This document shows positions 51,168 to 61,253 of a stretch of DNA of 64,000 bases, piece after piece. Each line of letters begins with the position of its first letter. Position 1 is the first letter of the stretch. This stretch comes from Proteobacteria bacterium UBA2363 (GTDB taxonomy: Bacteria > Pseudomonadota > Gammaproteobacteria > Xanthomonadales > UBA2363): NCBI GenBank assembly GCA_002344355.1, contig DDTN01000043.1, positions 1 through 64,000 of the forward strand, read 5' to 3'. The translations under genes and the position numbers were made by a program. Under the pieces are notes generated by a model. It was not told the DNA's origin. It worked only from the letters and a program-made list of their open reading frames with translations, and searched no databases.

Positions 51168-52428
51168 AAGCGTCGGCGGGAGACGACCCGCCGCCCCAGC
51201 GCCTGGCCACGTAGTCGTCGATCACCGCCACGAACTCCTCGGCGATCCGCTCGCCGCGCAGGGTCAGGGCCTTGGCGCCGTCGATGAACACCGGCGCCGC
51301 CGGCGCCTCGCCGGTGCCCGGCAGGGAGATCCCGATGTCGGCATGGCGGCTCTCGCCGGGACCGTTGACCACGCAGCCCATCACCGCCAGCGACAGGTTC
51401 TCGACACCCGGGTAGCGCAGCTTCCAGTCCGGCATGCGCTCGCGGACATGGTCGGTGACCTGCCGGGCCAGCGCCTGGAAGAAGGTCGAGGTGGTCCGGC
51501 CGCAGCCCGGGCAGGCGGTGACCATCGGCGCGAAGGCGCGCAGGCCCAGGGTCTGCAGCAGTTCCTGGGCGACCACCACCTCGTCGCTGCGCGACTGGCC
51601 AGGTTCGGGGGTCAGGGAGATGCGGATGGTGTCGCCGATGCCCTCCTGCAGCAGCACCGCCAGGGCGGCGGCCGAGGCGACGATGCCCTTGCTGCCCATG
51701 CCGGCCTCGGTGAGGCCCAGGTGCAGGGCGTGGTCGCTGCGCCGGGCCAGGTCGCGGTACACCGCGATCAGCTCCTGCACGCCCGAGACCTTGGCCGACA
51801 GCACGATGCGCTCGCGCGCCAGGCCCAGTTCCTCGGCGCGCGCCGCCGAATCCAGCGCCGAGCGCACCAGCGCCTCGCGGAGCACCCGTCCCGAGTCCCA
51901 GGGCTGCGCCCGGGCGCTGTTCTCGTCCATCAGGCGCGCCGCCAGCGCCTGGTCCAGGGACCCCCAGTTGACGCCGATGCGCACCGGCTTGCCGTTGGCG
52001 ATCGCGGTCTCGACGATGGCGGAGAACTGGCTGTCCTTCTTCTGGCCGAAGCCGACGTTGCCCGGATTGATCCGGTACTTGGCCAGCGCCCGTGCGCAGG
52101 CCGGCTCGGCGGCCAGCAGCTGGTGGCCGTTGTAGTGGAAGTCGCCGACCAGGGGCACCGGCACGTTCATCAGGTCCAGCTTCTCGCGGATCCTGGGTAC
52201 CGCGGCCGCCGCCTCGGGGGTGTTCACGGTGACCCGCACCAGTTCCGATCCGGCGCGCCACAACTGCGCCACCTGGCGCACCGTGCCGGCGACGTCGGCG
52301 GTGTCGGTGTTGGTCATCGACTGCACCACCACCGGCGCGCCGCCACCCACCAGCACGCCGTCGACGCGCACGGCGCGGCTGGCGCGACGCGGCGCGGGGC
52401 CGAAGCGGTCGGGGCTGTCCTGGCTCAT
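51166..52428 (-). CDS. (E)-4-hydroxy-3-methylbut-2-enyl-diphosphate synthase
   Basis: 420 residues, the length of the proteobacterial enzyme. The N-terminal TIM barrel starts VLVGGGAPVVVQSMTNTDTADV. FeS ligands are in TACPGCGRTTSTFF (Cys-x2-Cys) and MGCVVNGPGES. It carries out the penultimate step of the MEP isoprenoid pathway. The start ATG at 52428 follows a region with no strong ribosome site; it is divergent from xseA. It ends inside the palindrome that heads the next operon on the same strand. Confidence 0.96.
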   Translation of the reverse strand: MSQDSPDRFGPAPRRASRAVRVDGVLVGGGAPVVVQSMTNTDTADVAGTVRQVAQLWRAGSELVRVTVNTPEAAAAVPRIREKLDLMNVPVPLVGDFHYNGHQLLAAEPACARALAKYRINPGNVGFGQKKDSQFSAIVETAIANGKPVRIGVNWGSLDQALAARLMDENSARAQPWDSGRVLREALVRSALDSAARAEELGLARERIVLSAKVSGVQELIAVYRDLARRSDHALHLGLTEAGMGSKGIVASAAALAVLLQEGIGDTIRISLTPEPGQSRSDEVVVAQELLQTLGLRAFAPMVTACPGCGRTTSTFFQALARQVTDHVRERMPDWKLRYPGVENLSLAVMGCVVNGPGESRHADIGISLPGTGEAPAAPVFIDGAKALTLRGERIAEEFVAVIDDYVARRWGGGSSPADA

Positions 52429-52585
52429 CGTGTTGCCTGTGCGCTTGCTGTCCGGAACGGGACGGGGCGGTTGAGCGGGCCGGGGCTTTCGCCCAGACTG
52501 GACGGCCGCACGCAGCCGACCGGACCATGCACCGCCCGCCGAGAACCGCGACCGCCCTGCCGGCGCCAGAGTGTAACCGGCGGCC

Positions 52586-53947
52586 ATGACCGGCGCCCCC
52601 GCGGCCAACGAGATCCTGACCCCGACCCGGCTCAACCGCCTGGTCCGGCAACTGCTGGGCGACGCCCTGCCCCTGCTGTGGATCGAGGGCGAACTCTCCA
52701 ACCTGGCGCGGCCGGCCTCCGGCCACCTGTACTTCACGCTCAAGGATGCCGGCGCCCAGGTGCGCTGCGCGATGTTCCGCAACCGCGCCGCCCTGCTGCG
52801 CTTCCGGCCGGCCGACGGCGCGCAGGTGCGCCTGCGCGGCCGGGTCGACCTGTACGAGGCGCGCGGCGAGTACCAGCTGATCGCCGAGCACATGGAGGCC
52901 GCCGGTGCCGGCGCCCTGCAGCAGGCCTACGAGGCGCTGAAGGCGAAGCTGGCCGCCGAGGGCCTGTTCGACAGCGCCCGCAAACGGCCGCTGCCGCTGC
53001 TGCCGCGGCGCCTGGCGGTGATCACCTCGCCTTCCGGCGCGGCGGTCCGCGACGTGATCGCGGTGCTGCGCCGGCGCTTCCCGCTGCTGCCGGTCGACGT
53101 GGTTCCGGCGCCCGTGCAGGGCGCCGAGGCGGTACCGGCCCTGCGCGAGCGGCTGCGCGCGGTGGCCGCCGCCGGCCGCCACGACGTCGTCCTGCTGACC
53201 CGCGGCGGCGGCTCGATCGAGGACCTGTGGGCGTTCAACGACGAACAGCTGGCGCGCGACATCGCCGCCTGCGCGATCCCGGTGGTGGCGGCGATCGGCC
53301 ACGAGGTCGACGTCACCCTGGCCGAGCTGGCCGCCGACCTGCGCGCCGCCACGCCGTCGGCGGCCGCCGAGGCGATCAGCCCGGACGGCGCCCTGCTGGC
53401 GCGGCGCCTGGACGACCTTGCCGGCCGCGTGCAACGCGCCCTGGGTCGCCGCTTGCTGGACATGGCGCAGCGGGCCGATGCCGCACGCCGGCGCCTGGGC
53501 CTGCTCGATCCGCGCCGCCGGCTGGCCCAGGTGCGCGAACGCGCCCTGCTGGCGCGGCGACGCCTGCGCCGTGGTCTGGAGAACCGGCTGCGCTGGCAGG
53601 CCGCTCGCCTGCAGGCACTGCGCCTGCGCCTTGACGCCCAGCACCCCCAGCGGCGCCTTTCCCGCCTGAACGAGCTGCTCGGGGAACGACTGGACCGCCT
53701 GCGCCTCGCCGAAGCGGCGCGCCGCCGCCAGGCCGAGGGCCGGCTGCGCGAGGCCGCCCGCGCCCTGCATGCGCTGAGTCCGCTGCGCACGCTGGAGCGC
53801 GGCTGGGCGGTCCTGCTCGACCCACGGGACCGTCGCCTGCTGGCCAGCACCACCGCGGTGGCGGCCGCCGGCCAGGTCATCGCGCGCCTGGCCGACGGCG
53901 AGATCGACCTGGACGTCGCGGGGCCACCGCGCCACATCGGCGACTGA
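52586..53947 (+). CDS. Exodeoxyribonuclease VII large subunit
   Basis: 453 residues. The OB-fold N-terminus (about 10-105) includes LTPTRLNRLVRQLL, IEGELSN and SGHLYFTLKD. The nuclease domain (about 130-320) carries LAVITSPSGAAVRDVI, RGGGSIEDLWAFNDE and AAIGHEVDVTLAELAADLRAATPSAAAE, written out here only in parts. A long coiled coil follows and the end is LRTLERGWAVLLD. It degrades single-stranded DNA with XseB, which is not in the window. Its stop overlaps the next ATG by one base. Confidence 0.96.
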   Translation: MTGAPAANEILTPTRLNRLVRQLLGDALPLLWIEGELSNLARPASGHLYFTLKDAGAQVRCAMFRNRAALLRFRPADGAQVRLRGRVDLYEARGEYQLIAEHMEAAGAGALQQAYEALKAKLAAEGLFDSARKRPLPLLPRRLAVITSPSGAAVRDVIAVLRRRFPLLPVDVVPAPVQGAEAVPALRERLRAVAAAGRHDVVLLTRGGGSIEDLWAFNDEQLARDIAACAIPVVAAIGHEVDVTLAELAADLRAATPSAAAEAISPDGALLARRLDDLAGRVQRALGRRLLDMAQRADAARRRLGLLDPRRRLAQVRERALLARRRLRRGLENRLRWQAARLQALRLRLDAQHPQRRLSRLNELLGERLDRLRLAEAARRRQAEGRLREAARALHALSPLRTLERGWAVLLDPRDRRLLASTTAVAAAGQVIARLADGEIDLDVAGPPRHIGD

Positions 53948-54540
53948 TGGAGACGCTCGAAGCGATCGCGCACCACGAGATGCTGGTGCAGCGCAGCCGC
54001 TTCCTGGCCTGGGCGGCGCCGGTGGCCGACCCCGAGGCCGCGCTGGCGTTCATCGCCGGGCGGCGCCAGCCCGACGCCAGCCATGCCTGCTGGGCGTTCC
54101 GGGTCGGCCAGCAGTACCGCAGCAGCGACGATGGCGAGCCGGCCGGCACCGCCGGGCGGCCGATCCTGGCCGCCATCGACGGCCAGGGCCTGGACCAGGT
54201 CGCGGTGGTGGTGCTGCGCTGGTTCGGCGGCATCAAGCTCGGCGCCGGCGGCCTGGTCCGCGCCTACGGCGGCTGCGCGGCGCAGTGCCTGCGGCTGGCG
54301 CCGCGGCGCCGGCTGCGCGCGCTGACCCGGCTGTCGGTGACCGTCGACTTCCCGCTGGAAGCGCCGGTCCGCGCCCTGCTCGACGGCCACGACGCGGCCC
54401 CGGAAGGGGTCGACTACGGCAGCGCCGGCCTGTGCATGGCGGTGTCGGTGCCGACCGACCGGGTGGATGCGCTGTGTGCGGCCCTGGTCGACCTGAGCCG
54501 CGGCGCGGTGCGCATCGAAGGGCAGGAGACGGGCCCCTGA
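53947..54540 (+). CDS. IMPACT/YigZ family protein
   Basis: 197 residues. The N-terminal domain has VQRSRFLAWAAPV, the paired SHACWAFRVG and the GEPAGTAGRPIL signature, and RWFGGIKLGAGGLVRAYGG. The C-terminal part is a DUF1949-like ferredoxin fold. E. coli YigZ is implicated in translation-linked or RNA binding roles, but its exact function is unclear. Start is coupled to xseA (TGATG). Confidence 0.92.
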   Translation: METLEAIAHHEMLVQRSRFLAWAAPVADPEAALAFIAGRRQPDASHACWAFRVGQQYRSSDDGEPAGTAGRPILAAIDGQGLDQVAVVVLRWFGGIKLGAGGLVRAYGGCAAQCLRLAPRRRLRALTRLSVTVDFPLEAPVRALLDGHDAAPEGVDYGSAGLCMAVSVPTDRVDALCAALVDLSRGAVRIEGQETGP

Positions 54541-54602
54541 CGGCACGGTCCCTGGTGGTGGCTCCGTAGAGGGGCGGAACCCGCCTCCAGGTTCCTCGGG
54601 GC

Positions 54603-54619
54603 CGCCCCGATGCGGGGCG
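54603..54619. terminator. Weak hairpin after the IMPACT gene
   Basis: CGCCCCG pairs with CGGGGCG across ATG, 62 bases past the stop; a shorter GGAACC/GGTTCC hairpin lies just before at about 54576-54595. No T run. A TAGAGT at 54651 may be the -10 of the next gene. Confidence 0.3.
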
Positions 54620-54685
54620 CCCGCTTCCGTGAGGACCTCGCCCGGTCTGCTAGAGTCCAGCGTCCTGTGTCGTGACGTCCGATCC

Positions 54686-55924
54686 ATGAAACGCACCCGG
54701 CCCGGTCGCCCGGCCCTGCGCGTTGCCGCGCTGGCACTGGCCTGCCTGGCCCTTGCCGGCCTGCTCCCGGCGTTCGCCCAGCCGCCCGCCGGCGACGCCG
54801 CGCCGGCCGTCGCCGGGGACGCCGGGGCCCTGGGCCGCGACGTCTTCCTGCTGTTCTTCTACGTCGGGCTGGCGCTGGTGTTCTCGTTCCTGTGCTCGGT
54901 CGCCGAGGCCGTGCTGCTCAGCATCACGCCCAGCTACGTGGCGGAGCTGCGCGAGCGCGACCCGCGCCGGGCCGAACGGCTGGACCGCCTGAAGGGCGAC
55001 AACATCGACCGTTCGCTGGCCGCCATCCTGACCGTCAACACGGTCGCCCATACGCTGGGTGCCGTGGGCGCCGGATCCAAGGCGACCGCCGTGTTCGGCG
55101 ATGCCCTGTTCGGGGTGTTCTCGGCGGTGCTCACCCTGCTCATCCTGTTCCTGTCGGAGATCGTCCCGAAGACCATCGGCGCGGTGCACTGGCGGCGGCT
55201 GACCGGCTTCACCGAGGCCTACGTGCGCCTGCTGATCCTCGCCATGTACCCGCTGATCCGCCTGTCCGAGCTGGTGACGCGGCTGATCTCGCGGGGCCAG
55301 AAGGTGCACGTCTTCAGCCGCGACGAGTTCATCGCCATGACCGACCTGGGCCAGAGCAGCGGCCAGATCGACGAACGGGAGAGCCGGGTGATCCGCAACC
55401 TGTTCCGGTTCAAGGCGCTGACCGCGGCCGACGTGATGACGCCACGACCGGTGATGGTCACCCTGCCGGCCGGGATGACGGTCGCCGAAGCCTACGGGTT
55501 GCGCGACCAGATCCCGTTCTCGCGCCTGCCGCTGCACGGCCAGGACCGGGACGACATCCCCGGCTTCGTGCTCTACGAGGACATCCTGCTCGCCCACCTG
55601 CGCGGCCAGGACACCGAACCGGTGTCGATCCTGCGTCGCGACCTGCTCGCGGTCCCGGCCGGAAGCACGCTGACCATGCTCCTGGAGAACCTGCTCAGGC
55701 AGCGCCAGCACATCGCCCTGGTGGTCGGCGAGTTCGGGGAGACGCGCGGCGTGGTCACGCTCGAGGACCTGGTCGAGACCCTGCTCGGCGAGGAGATCCT
55801 CGACGAGGGCGACACCGTCGCCGACATGCAGGCCATGGCCCGCCAGCTGTGGCGCAAGCGGGCCAAGGCGATCGGCGTGTCGCCGGACGATTTCCTGCCC
55901 ACCGGCGACGCCGCCAGGCGCTAG
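54686..55924 (+). CDS. CNNM/HlyC-CorC-type membrane protein (DUF21 with CBS pair)
   Basis: 412 residues. A signal-like N-terminus (ALALACLALAGLLPAFAQP) precedes a DUF21 membrane domain with about four helices, including SVAEAVLLSITPSYVAELRE and ILFLSEIVPKTIGAVHWRR. A CBS pair (about 230-380) follows: ADVMTPRPVMVTLPAG and HIALVVGEFGETRGVVTLED. Members move or sense Mg2+/Co2+ or other divalent ions. There is no CorC_HlyC domain after the CBS pair, so it is the short form. It is probably not coupled to the genes around it. Confidence 0.92.
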   Translation: MKRTRPGRPALRVAALALACLALAGLLPAFAQPPAGDAAPAVAGDAGALGRDVFLLFFYVGLALVFSFLCSVAEAVLLSITPSYVAELRERDPRRAERLDRLKGDNIDRSLAAILTVNTVAHTLGAVGAGSKATAVFGDALFGVFSAVLTLLILFLSEIVPKTIGAVHWRRLTGFTEAYVRLLILAMYPLIRLSELVTRLISRGQKVHVFSRDEFIAMTDLGQSSGQIDERESRVIRNLFRFKALTAADVMTPRPVMVTLPAGMTVAEAYGLRDQIPFSRLPLHGQDRDDIPGFVLYEDILLAHLRGQDTEPVSILRRDLLAVPAGSTLTMLLENLLRQRQHIALVVGEFGETRGVVTLEDLVETLLGEEILDEGDTVADMQAMARQLWRKRAKAIGVSPDDFLPTGDAARR

Positions 55925-56167
55925 CCGCGGCGCAACCGCAGGCTTCCGGGGGATCGCCGCTGGCACCTGGGCGGACCGGCCGGCGCGTGCGCCGCCGGGC
56001 TGCGCGTGCTCCGTCCGGCGTCCCGGCCATCGCCGGCGGACGGCCGACGGCTGATCGGGGCCGGCCCGGCAGGGCGCGACGCGTTGCGCCGCCCTGCGGC
56101 GTCGCTGAACGGGGGACGCGGGACGGCCTTGTCGGCGCCTTGATCCGCCGCCATCCAGGATGCGGTG

Positions 56168-57184
56168 ATGCCCGATCTGCTCGAACTCCGGCCCGAGGGC
56201 CTGTACTGCCCGGCCGGCGACTTCCATATCGACCCGATGCGGCCGGTGCCGCGGGCCGTGCTCACCCATGGCCACGCCGACCACGCGCGCGCGGGCAGCG
56301 CCCGTTACTGGGCGGCACGGCCGGGCCTGGGCATCCTGGCTCATCGCCTGGGTGCCGGGTCACCGGTCGAGGGCGTCGACTACGGCGAGCGGTTCCAGCT
56401 CGGCGACGCCACCGTCTCGCTGCACCCGGCCGGCCACGTGCTGGGCTCGGCCCAGGTGCGCATCGAGGTCGACGGCCGGGTCTGGGCGGTCAGCGGCGAC
56501 TACAAGCGCGCGCCCGATCCGACCTGCGCGCCGTTCGAGCCGGTCCCTTGCGACGTGTTCGTCTCCGAATCGACCTTTGCCCTGCCGGTGTACCGCTGGC
56601 CGGCGACCGACGAGGTGGTCGACGACCTGCTGGCCTGGTGGGACCAGTGCGTGCGCGACCGGCGTCCGGCCGTGCTGCTGTGCTACGCCCTCGGCAAGGC
56701 GCAGCGCCTGCTCGCCGAACTCGCCCTGCGCGTCGACCGCCCGGTGCACCTGCACGGCGCCCTGGTGCCCCTGGTCGAGGTCTACCGGCACGCCGGCGTC
56801 GCCATGGTGCCCACCGTGGCGGTCAGCGACAGCCCGCGGGGCCGCGACTTCGCCGGCGAGCTGGTGCTGGCGCCGCCGTCGGCGGCCGGCACCCCGTGGC
56901 TGCGCCGGTTCCGGGGCGCCTCGCTGGCCTTCGCCTCGGGCTGGATGCTGCTGCGCGGCAACCGGCGGCGGCGCAACGTCGAGCGCGGCTTCGTGCTGTC
57001 CGACCATGCCGACTGGCCGGGCCTGGTGCGCAGCGTGCGCGACAGCGGCGCACGGCGGGTGCTGTTCGGGCACGGCCAGGGCGAGGCGATCGCCCGCTGG
57101 TTCCGCGAGCAGGGCCTGGACGCCGCCACGCCGGACCAGGCCCTGGCCGGAACGGCCCGCGACCCGCTCGGCGACGACGGCTGA
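56168..57184 (+). CDS. Ligase-associated DNA exonuclease (metallo-beta-lactamase fold)
   Basis: 338 residues from the ATG at 56168 (GTG three bases earlier is possible). The MBL zinc motif HGHADH is at 34-39; ALPVYRWP and SDHADWPGLVRSV near the end match the ligase-associated family (TIGR04122, Artemis/SNM1-like). It is the first gene of a four-gene module with ATP-dependent ligase, Lhr-type helicase and PdeM. The ligase begins at the last base of its stop (TGATG). Confidence 0.94.
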   Translation: MPDLLELRPEGLYCPAGDFHIDPMRPVPRAVLTHGHADHARAGSARYWAARPGLGILAHRLGAGSPVEGVDYGERFQLGDATVSLHPAGHVLGSAQVRIEVDGRVWAVSGDYKRAPDPTCAPFEPVPCDVFVSESTFALPVYRWPATDEVVDDLLAWWDQCVRDRRPAVLLCYALGKAQRLLAELALRVDRPVHLHGALVPLVEVYRHAGVAMVPTVAVSDSPRGRDFAGELVLAPPSAAGTPWLRRFRGASLAFASGWMLLRGNRRRRNVERGFVLSDHADWPGLVRSVRDSGARRVLFGHGQGEAIARWFREQGLDAATPDQALAGTARDPLGDDG

Positions 57185-58800
57185 TGCAGCGCTTCGCCGC
57201 GCTCTACCGACGCCTGGACACGCTGACCGCCACCTCCGCCAAGGTGGCCGCGCTGGCCGACTACCTGACGGCCGCGCCGGCCGCCGACGCCGCCTGGGCG
57301 ATCGCCCTGCTGGGCGGCCAGCGGCCGCGCCGGCTGCTGCGTGCCGGCGAGTTGCGAACCGCCCTGGTCTCGGCCAGCGGCCTGCCCGAGTGGCTGGTCG
57401 AACACAGCCACCACCACGTCGGCGACCTGGCCGAGACGGTCGCCCTGCTGACCGGCAACGAGTGCGACGGCAGCCGGGCGCCACCGCTTCCGACACTCGC
57501 CCGCTTCGTGGAGGACGAACTGCTGACCCTGCCCGCCCTGGACGAGGCCGGGCGCCAGGCGCGCCTGCTGGACTGGTGGCGGCGCGCCGACCGCGATACC
57601 CGGTTCCTGATCGGCAAGCTGCTGACCGGCGGCTTCCGCGTCGGGGTCTCCCAGCGGCTGGTCACCCAGGCGCTGGCGCAGGCCAGCGGCCTGCCGGTCG
57701 AGCTGCTGGCCGAACGACTGGCCGGCCGCTGGCAGCCCGGTGAGCGGGCGATGGCGGCGCTGCTGCGCCCTGCGCACGCCGGCGACGGTCCCGGAGAACG
57801 GCCGTATCCGTTCTTCCTGGCCTCACCGCTCTCCGACACGCCCTCGTCCCTGCCTGGCGCGCGCGAGGACTGGCTGGCCGAATGGAAGTGGGACGGCATC
57901 CGCGTGCAGGTGATCCGGCGCGGCGACACCGTGGCGCTGTGGTCGCGCGGCGAGGAGCGCCTGGATGGCCGCTTCCCGGAGATCGAGGCCGCGGCGCTGG
58001 CCTTGCCGCCGGGCACCGTGCTGGACGGCGAGCTGCTGGCCTGGCGCGACGATGCGCCGTTGCCGTTCAACGTCCTGCAGAAGCGGATCGGCCGCCTGCG
58101 GCCCTCGGCGCGCAGCCAGGCCGAACAGCCGGTCGCGGTGCTCGCCTACGACCTGCTCGAGTGGCGCGGCGAGGACCTGCGCGAGGCGCCGCTGCGGCAC
58201 CGGCGGCAGACCCTGGCCGACTGCCTTGCGACCCTCGCCGCGCCGCGCCTGCGCCTGTCGCCGGCGCTGCCGGCGGCCGACTGGCAGGCACTGGCCCGGC
58301 ACAGGGAGGACGCGCGGTCGCGCGGCGTCGAAGGGCTGATGCTGAAGCGGCTGGACAGTCCCTACCGCGCCGGGCGCCGGCGCGGCGACTGGTGGAAGTG
58401 GAAGATCGATCCCTACACCCTGGACTGCGTGCTGGTCTACGCCCAGGCCGGGCACGGTCGCCGCGCCACCCTGTACACCGATTACACCTTCGCGGTCTGG
58501 GACGGCGATGCCCTGGTGCCGGTGGCGAAGGCCTACTCGGGCCTGTCGGACGCGGAGATCCTGTCCCTGGACCGCTGGATCCGGCCGCACACCCGCGAGC
58601 GCTTCGGTCCGGTGCGCGCGGTCGAGCCGGTGCAGGTCTTCGAGCTGGCCTTCGAGGGCATCGCGTCCTCGAACCGGCACAAGTCCGGCGTCGCGGTGCG
58701 CTTCCCGCGCATCCTGCGCTGGCGCACCGACAAGACCGCCGCCGATGCGGACACCCTGGCGACGCTGCGCGCGCTGGCGATGCCCTCCGCGCCGCCATGA
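57184..58800 (+). CDS. ATP-dependent DNA ligase (ligase-associated damage-response type)
   Basis: 538 residues. An N-terminal DNA-binding domain (about 1-210) is followed by the adenylation domain with EWKWDGIR (Lys235 is the AMP-accepting residue), DGELLAW, and WWKWKIDPYTLDCVLVYAQ. A C-terminal OB-fold starts after about 410. No LigD polymerase or phosphoesterase domain. It matches TIGR04120-type ligases. Coupled to its neighbours by 1- and 4-base overlaps. It probably seals breaks in damage repair (family inference). Confidence 0.95.
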   Translation: MQRFAALYRRLDTLTATSAKVAALADYLTAAPAADAAWAIALLGGQRPRRLLRAGELRTALVSASGLPEWLVEHSHHHVGDLAETVALLTGNECDGSRAPPLPTLARFVEDELLTLPALDEAGRQARLLDWWRRADRDTRFLIGKLLTGGFRVGVSQRLVTQALAQASGLPVELLAERLAGRWQPGERAMAALLRPAHAGDGPGERPYPFFLASPLSDTPSSLPGAREDWLAEWKWDGIRVQVIRRGDTVALWSRGEERLDGRFPEIEAAALALPPGTVLDGELLAWRDDAPLPFNVLQKRIGRLRPSARSQAEQPVAVLAYDLLEWRGEDLREAPLRHRRQTLADCLATLAAPRLRLSPALPAADWQALARHREDARSRGVEGLMLKRLDSPYRAGRRRGDWWKWKIDPYTLDCVLVYAQAGHGRRATLYTDYTFAVWDGDALVPVAKAYSGLSDAEILSLDRWIRPHTRERFGPVRAVEPVQVFELAFEGIASSNRHKSGVAVRFPRILRWRTDKTAADADTLATLRALAMPSAPP

Positions 58801-61253
58801 CCACTCTCCGCCAGGCCGAGCAGGCGGTGGCCGGCTGGATGGCCGGCCGCGACGCTCCGCCGTTGCCGTTCCAGCGCGCCACCTGGCGCGGGTTCCGGCG
58901 CGGCGACGGCCTGGTCCATGCGCCGACCGGCAGCGGCAAGACCCTGGCCGTGTGGGGTGCCGCCCTGGTCGAGGCGCTCGCCGGCCGCAGGGTCGCCGGA
59001 CCGCGGCAGCCGGCCCGCGCGCTCGGTCCGCGCCTGCTGTGGATCACGCCGCTGCGCGCCCTGGCCGCCGACACCCTGGCGGCCCTGCAGCGGCCGCTCG
59101 CCGACCTCGGCCTGGACTGGACGGTGCTGGCGCGCACCGGCGACAGCGGCAGCGCGGCGCGGCGGCGCGCCCGCCAGGGCCGGGTCGATGTCCTGCTGAC
59201 CACCCCGGAGAGCCTGTCCCTGCTGCTCAGCCATGAGGACGCGCCAGCCCGCTTCGCCCGCCTGGACACTGTCGTGGTCGACGAATGGCACGAGCTGCTG
59301 GGCAACAAGCGCGGCGTGCAGCTGGAGCTGTGCCTGGCGCGCCTGCGCCGGCTGCGGCCGGGCCTGCGCACCTGGGGCCTGTCGGCGACCCTGGCCGATC
59401 CGCAGCAGGCACTCGCCGTGCTCCAGGGCACGCCCGGGCGCGTTGGCACCCTGGTGCGCGGCGCGGTGCCGCGACCGGTCGAAGTGGAAACCCTGCTGCC
59501 CGCGCAGCCGACCCGCTTCCCCTGGGCCGGCCACCTGGGCCTGGCGCAACTGCCGGCCGTGGTGCGGGCGCTGGGCCAGGCCCAACGCAGCCTGGTGTTC
59601 ACCAACACCCGCGCCCAGGCCGAACTGTGGCATCAGGCCCTGGCGGCGGTCTGGCCGTGGCCGGCGGACAGCCTGGCCCTGCACCACGGGTCGCTGGATC
59701 CGTCGTTGCGCGGGGCCGTCGAGGACGGCCTTCGCGCGGGCCGGTTGCGCTGCGTGGTCGCCACCTCCAGCCTCGACCTCGGCGTCGACTTCCCGGCCGT
59801 CGAACAGGTCGTCCAGATCGGCAGTCCGCGCGGTGTCGGCCGCCTGCTGCAACGGGCCGGGCGCAGCGGCCACGCGCCCGGCCAGCCGAGCCGGGTGCTG
59901 TGCGTGCCGACCCACGCCCTGGAGCTGGCCGAGTTCGCCGCGGCCCGCCGTGCGATCGCCGGCGGCGCGCTGGAGCCGCGCCCGACCCCGGAGGCGCCGC
60001 TCGACGTGCTCGCGCAGCACCTGGGCACCCTGGCGGCCGGGGGCGGCTTCGCACCGGCGGCGGTGCTGGACGAGGTGCGCGAGGCGCACGCCTACCGGCG
60101 CCTGCGCGAGGACGACTTCCAGGCCGTGCTGGACTTCCTGCGCCAGGGCGGCGCCAGCCTCGCCGCCTACCCCGGCTACCGGCGCCTGGCGCCCGATGCC
60201 GAGGGCCGCTGGACTCCGGTCGACGCCGCCGCCGCGCGCCTGCACCGCTATGGCATCGGCACCATCACCAGCGACGGCGCCCTGACGGTCCGCCTGCGCC
60301 GCGGCAGCCGCCTGGGCAGCATCGAGGAGGGCTTCCTGGCCCGGCTGCCGCCGGGTGCCGCGTTCCTGTTCGCCGGCCGCCGCCTGGAACTGCTGCGTAT
60401 CGAGGGCATGACCGCCTGGGTGCGGCCGGCGCCGGCGGGCGGCACCGCCACCGCCGCGGTCTGGCAGGGCGGCCGCCTGCCGCTCAGCGGCCTGCTCGCC
60501 GGCCAGGTCGCCGCCCTGCTGGAACGTCCGGACGACTCCCCCGAGATGCGGGCCCTGGCACCGCTGCTGGCGTTGCAGGCCCGACTGTCGGCGCTGCCCG
60601 CGCAGGAAACCTGGCTGGCCGAGCGTCATCGCAGCCGCGACGGCCGGCACCTGGTGCTGCTGCCGTTCGCCGGTCGCGACCTGCACGAGTCGCTGGCCCT
60701 GCTGCTGGCCGGCCGCCTGCAACGCCTGCAGCCCGGTGGCGTGGCCTTCGCGGTCAACGACCACGGCCTGATCCTGACCGGGCGCACCTTGCCCGAGCTG
60801 GACGCCGATCGTCTGCGTGGCCTGCTCGATCCGGCAGGCCTGGAAGCGGATCTTGCCGAGGCGGTGGCGCTGGCCGAACTGGTCCGCCGCCGCTTCCGCG
60901 ACATCGCCCGGATCGCCGGTCTGGTGCATGCCGCTCGACCCGGCGCCGGGCCCGGCCTGCGCCAGTTGCAGACTTCGACCGGGCTGCTGCACGACGTGCT
61001 CGCGCGGCACGAGCCCGACCACGTGCTGTTGCGCCAGGCGCGCCGGGAAGTGGAGACCGAGGTGCTGGCGTTGCCGCGCCTGCGCGCCCTGCTGGAGTCC
61101 GGTCGGAAGTACGACGTGCTGGTCACCGCACCCCGGCAGCTCACGCCCCTGGCGTTCCCGCTGTGGGCCGAACGGCTGCGCGGCGCGCTCGGCCACGGCG
61201 ACTGGCAGGCCCGCGCGCTGGCACTGGCGCAACGCCTGGAGGCGGCGGCATGA
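58797..61253 (+). CDS. Ligase-associated DEXH helicase (Lhr-core type)
   Basis: 818 residues. Walker A APTGSGKT at 42-49, DEWH at 162-165, SAT at 196-198, and motif VI QRAGRSGH in the second RecA domain. Followed by a winged-helix and a Lhr-specific C-terminal region ending in YDVLVTAPRQLTPLAFPLW. It matches TIGR04121. It should translocate 3'-5' on single-stranded DNA and unwind damage-repair substrates. Starts within the ligase stop (ATGA) and overlaps pdeM by ATGA. Confidence 0.95.
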   Translation: MTTLRQAEQAVAGWMAGRDAPPLPFQRATWRGFRRGDGLVHAPTGSGKTLAVWGAALVEALAGRRVAGPRQPARALGPRLLWITPLRALAADTLAALQRPLADLGLDWTVLARTGDSGSAARRRARQGRVDVLLTTPESLSLLLSHEDAPARFARLDTVVVDEWHELLGNKRGVQLELCLARLRRLRPGLRTWGLSATLADPQQALAVLQGTPGRVGTLVRGAVPRPVEVETLLPAQPTRFPWAGHLGLAQLPAVVRALGQAQRSLVFTNTRAQAELWHQALAAVWPWPADSLALHHGSLDPSLRGAVEDGLRAGRLRCVVATSSLDLGVDFPAVEQVVQIGSPRGVGRLLQRAGRSGHAPGQPSRVLCVPTHALELAEFAAARRAIAGGALEPRPTPEAPLDVLAQHLGTLAAGGGFAPAAVLDEVREAHAYRRLREDDFQAVLDFLRQGGASLAAYPGYRRLAPDAEGRWTPVDAAAARLHRYGIGTITSDGALTVRLRRGSRLGSIEEGFLARLPPGAAFLFAGRRLELLRIEGMTAWVRPAPAGGTATAAVWQGGRLPLSGLLAGQVAALLERPDDSPEMRALAPLLALQARLSALPAQETWLAERHRSRDGRHLVLLPFAGRDLHESLALLLAGRLQRLQPGGVAFAVNDHGLILTGRTLPELDADRLRGLLDPAGLEADLAEAVALAELVRRRFRDIARIAGLVHAARPGAGPGLRQLQTSTGLLHDVLARHEPDHVLLRQARREVETEVLALPRLRALLESGRKYDVLVTAPRQLTPLAFPLWAERLRGALGHGDWQARALALAQRLEAAA

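Noticed and set aside
55925..56167. Small gene between the CNNM-type gene and the exonuclease
   Set aside because: No frame with a ribosome site or recognisable protein; only G+C-rich spacer.
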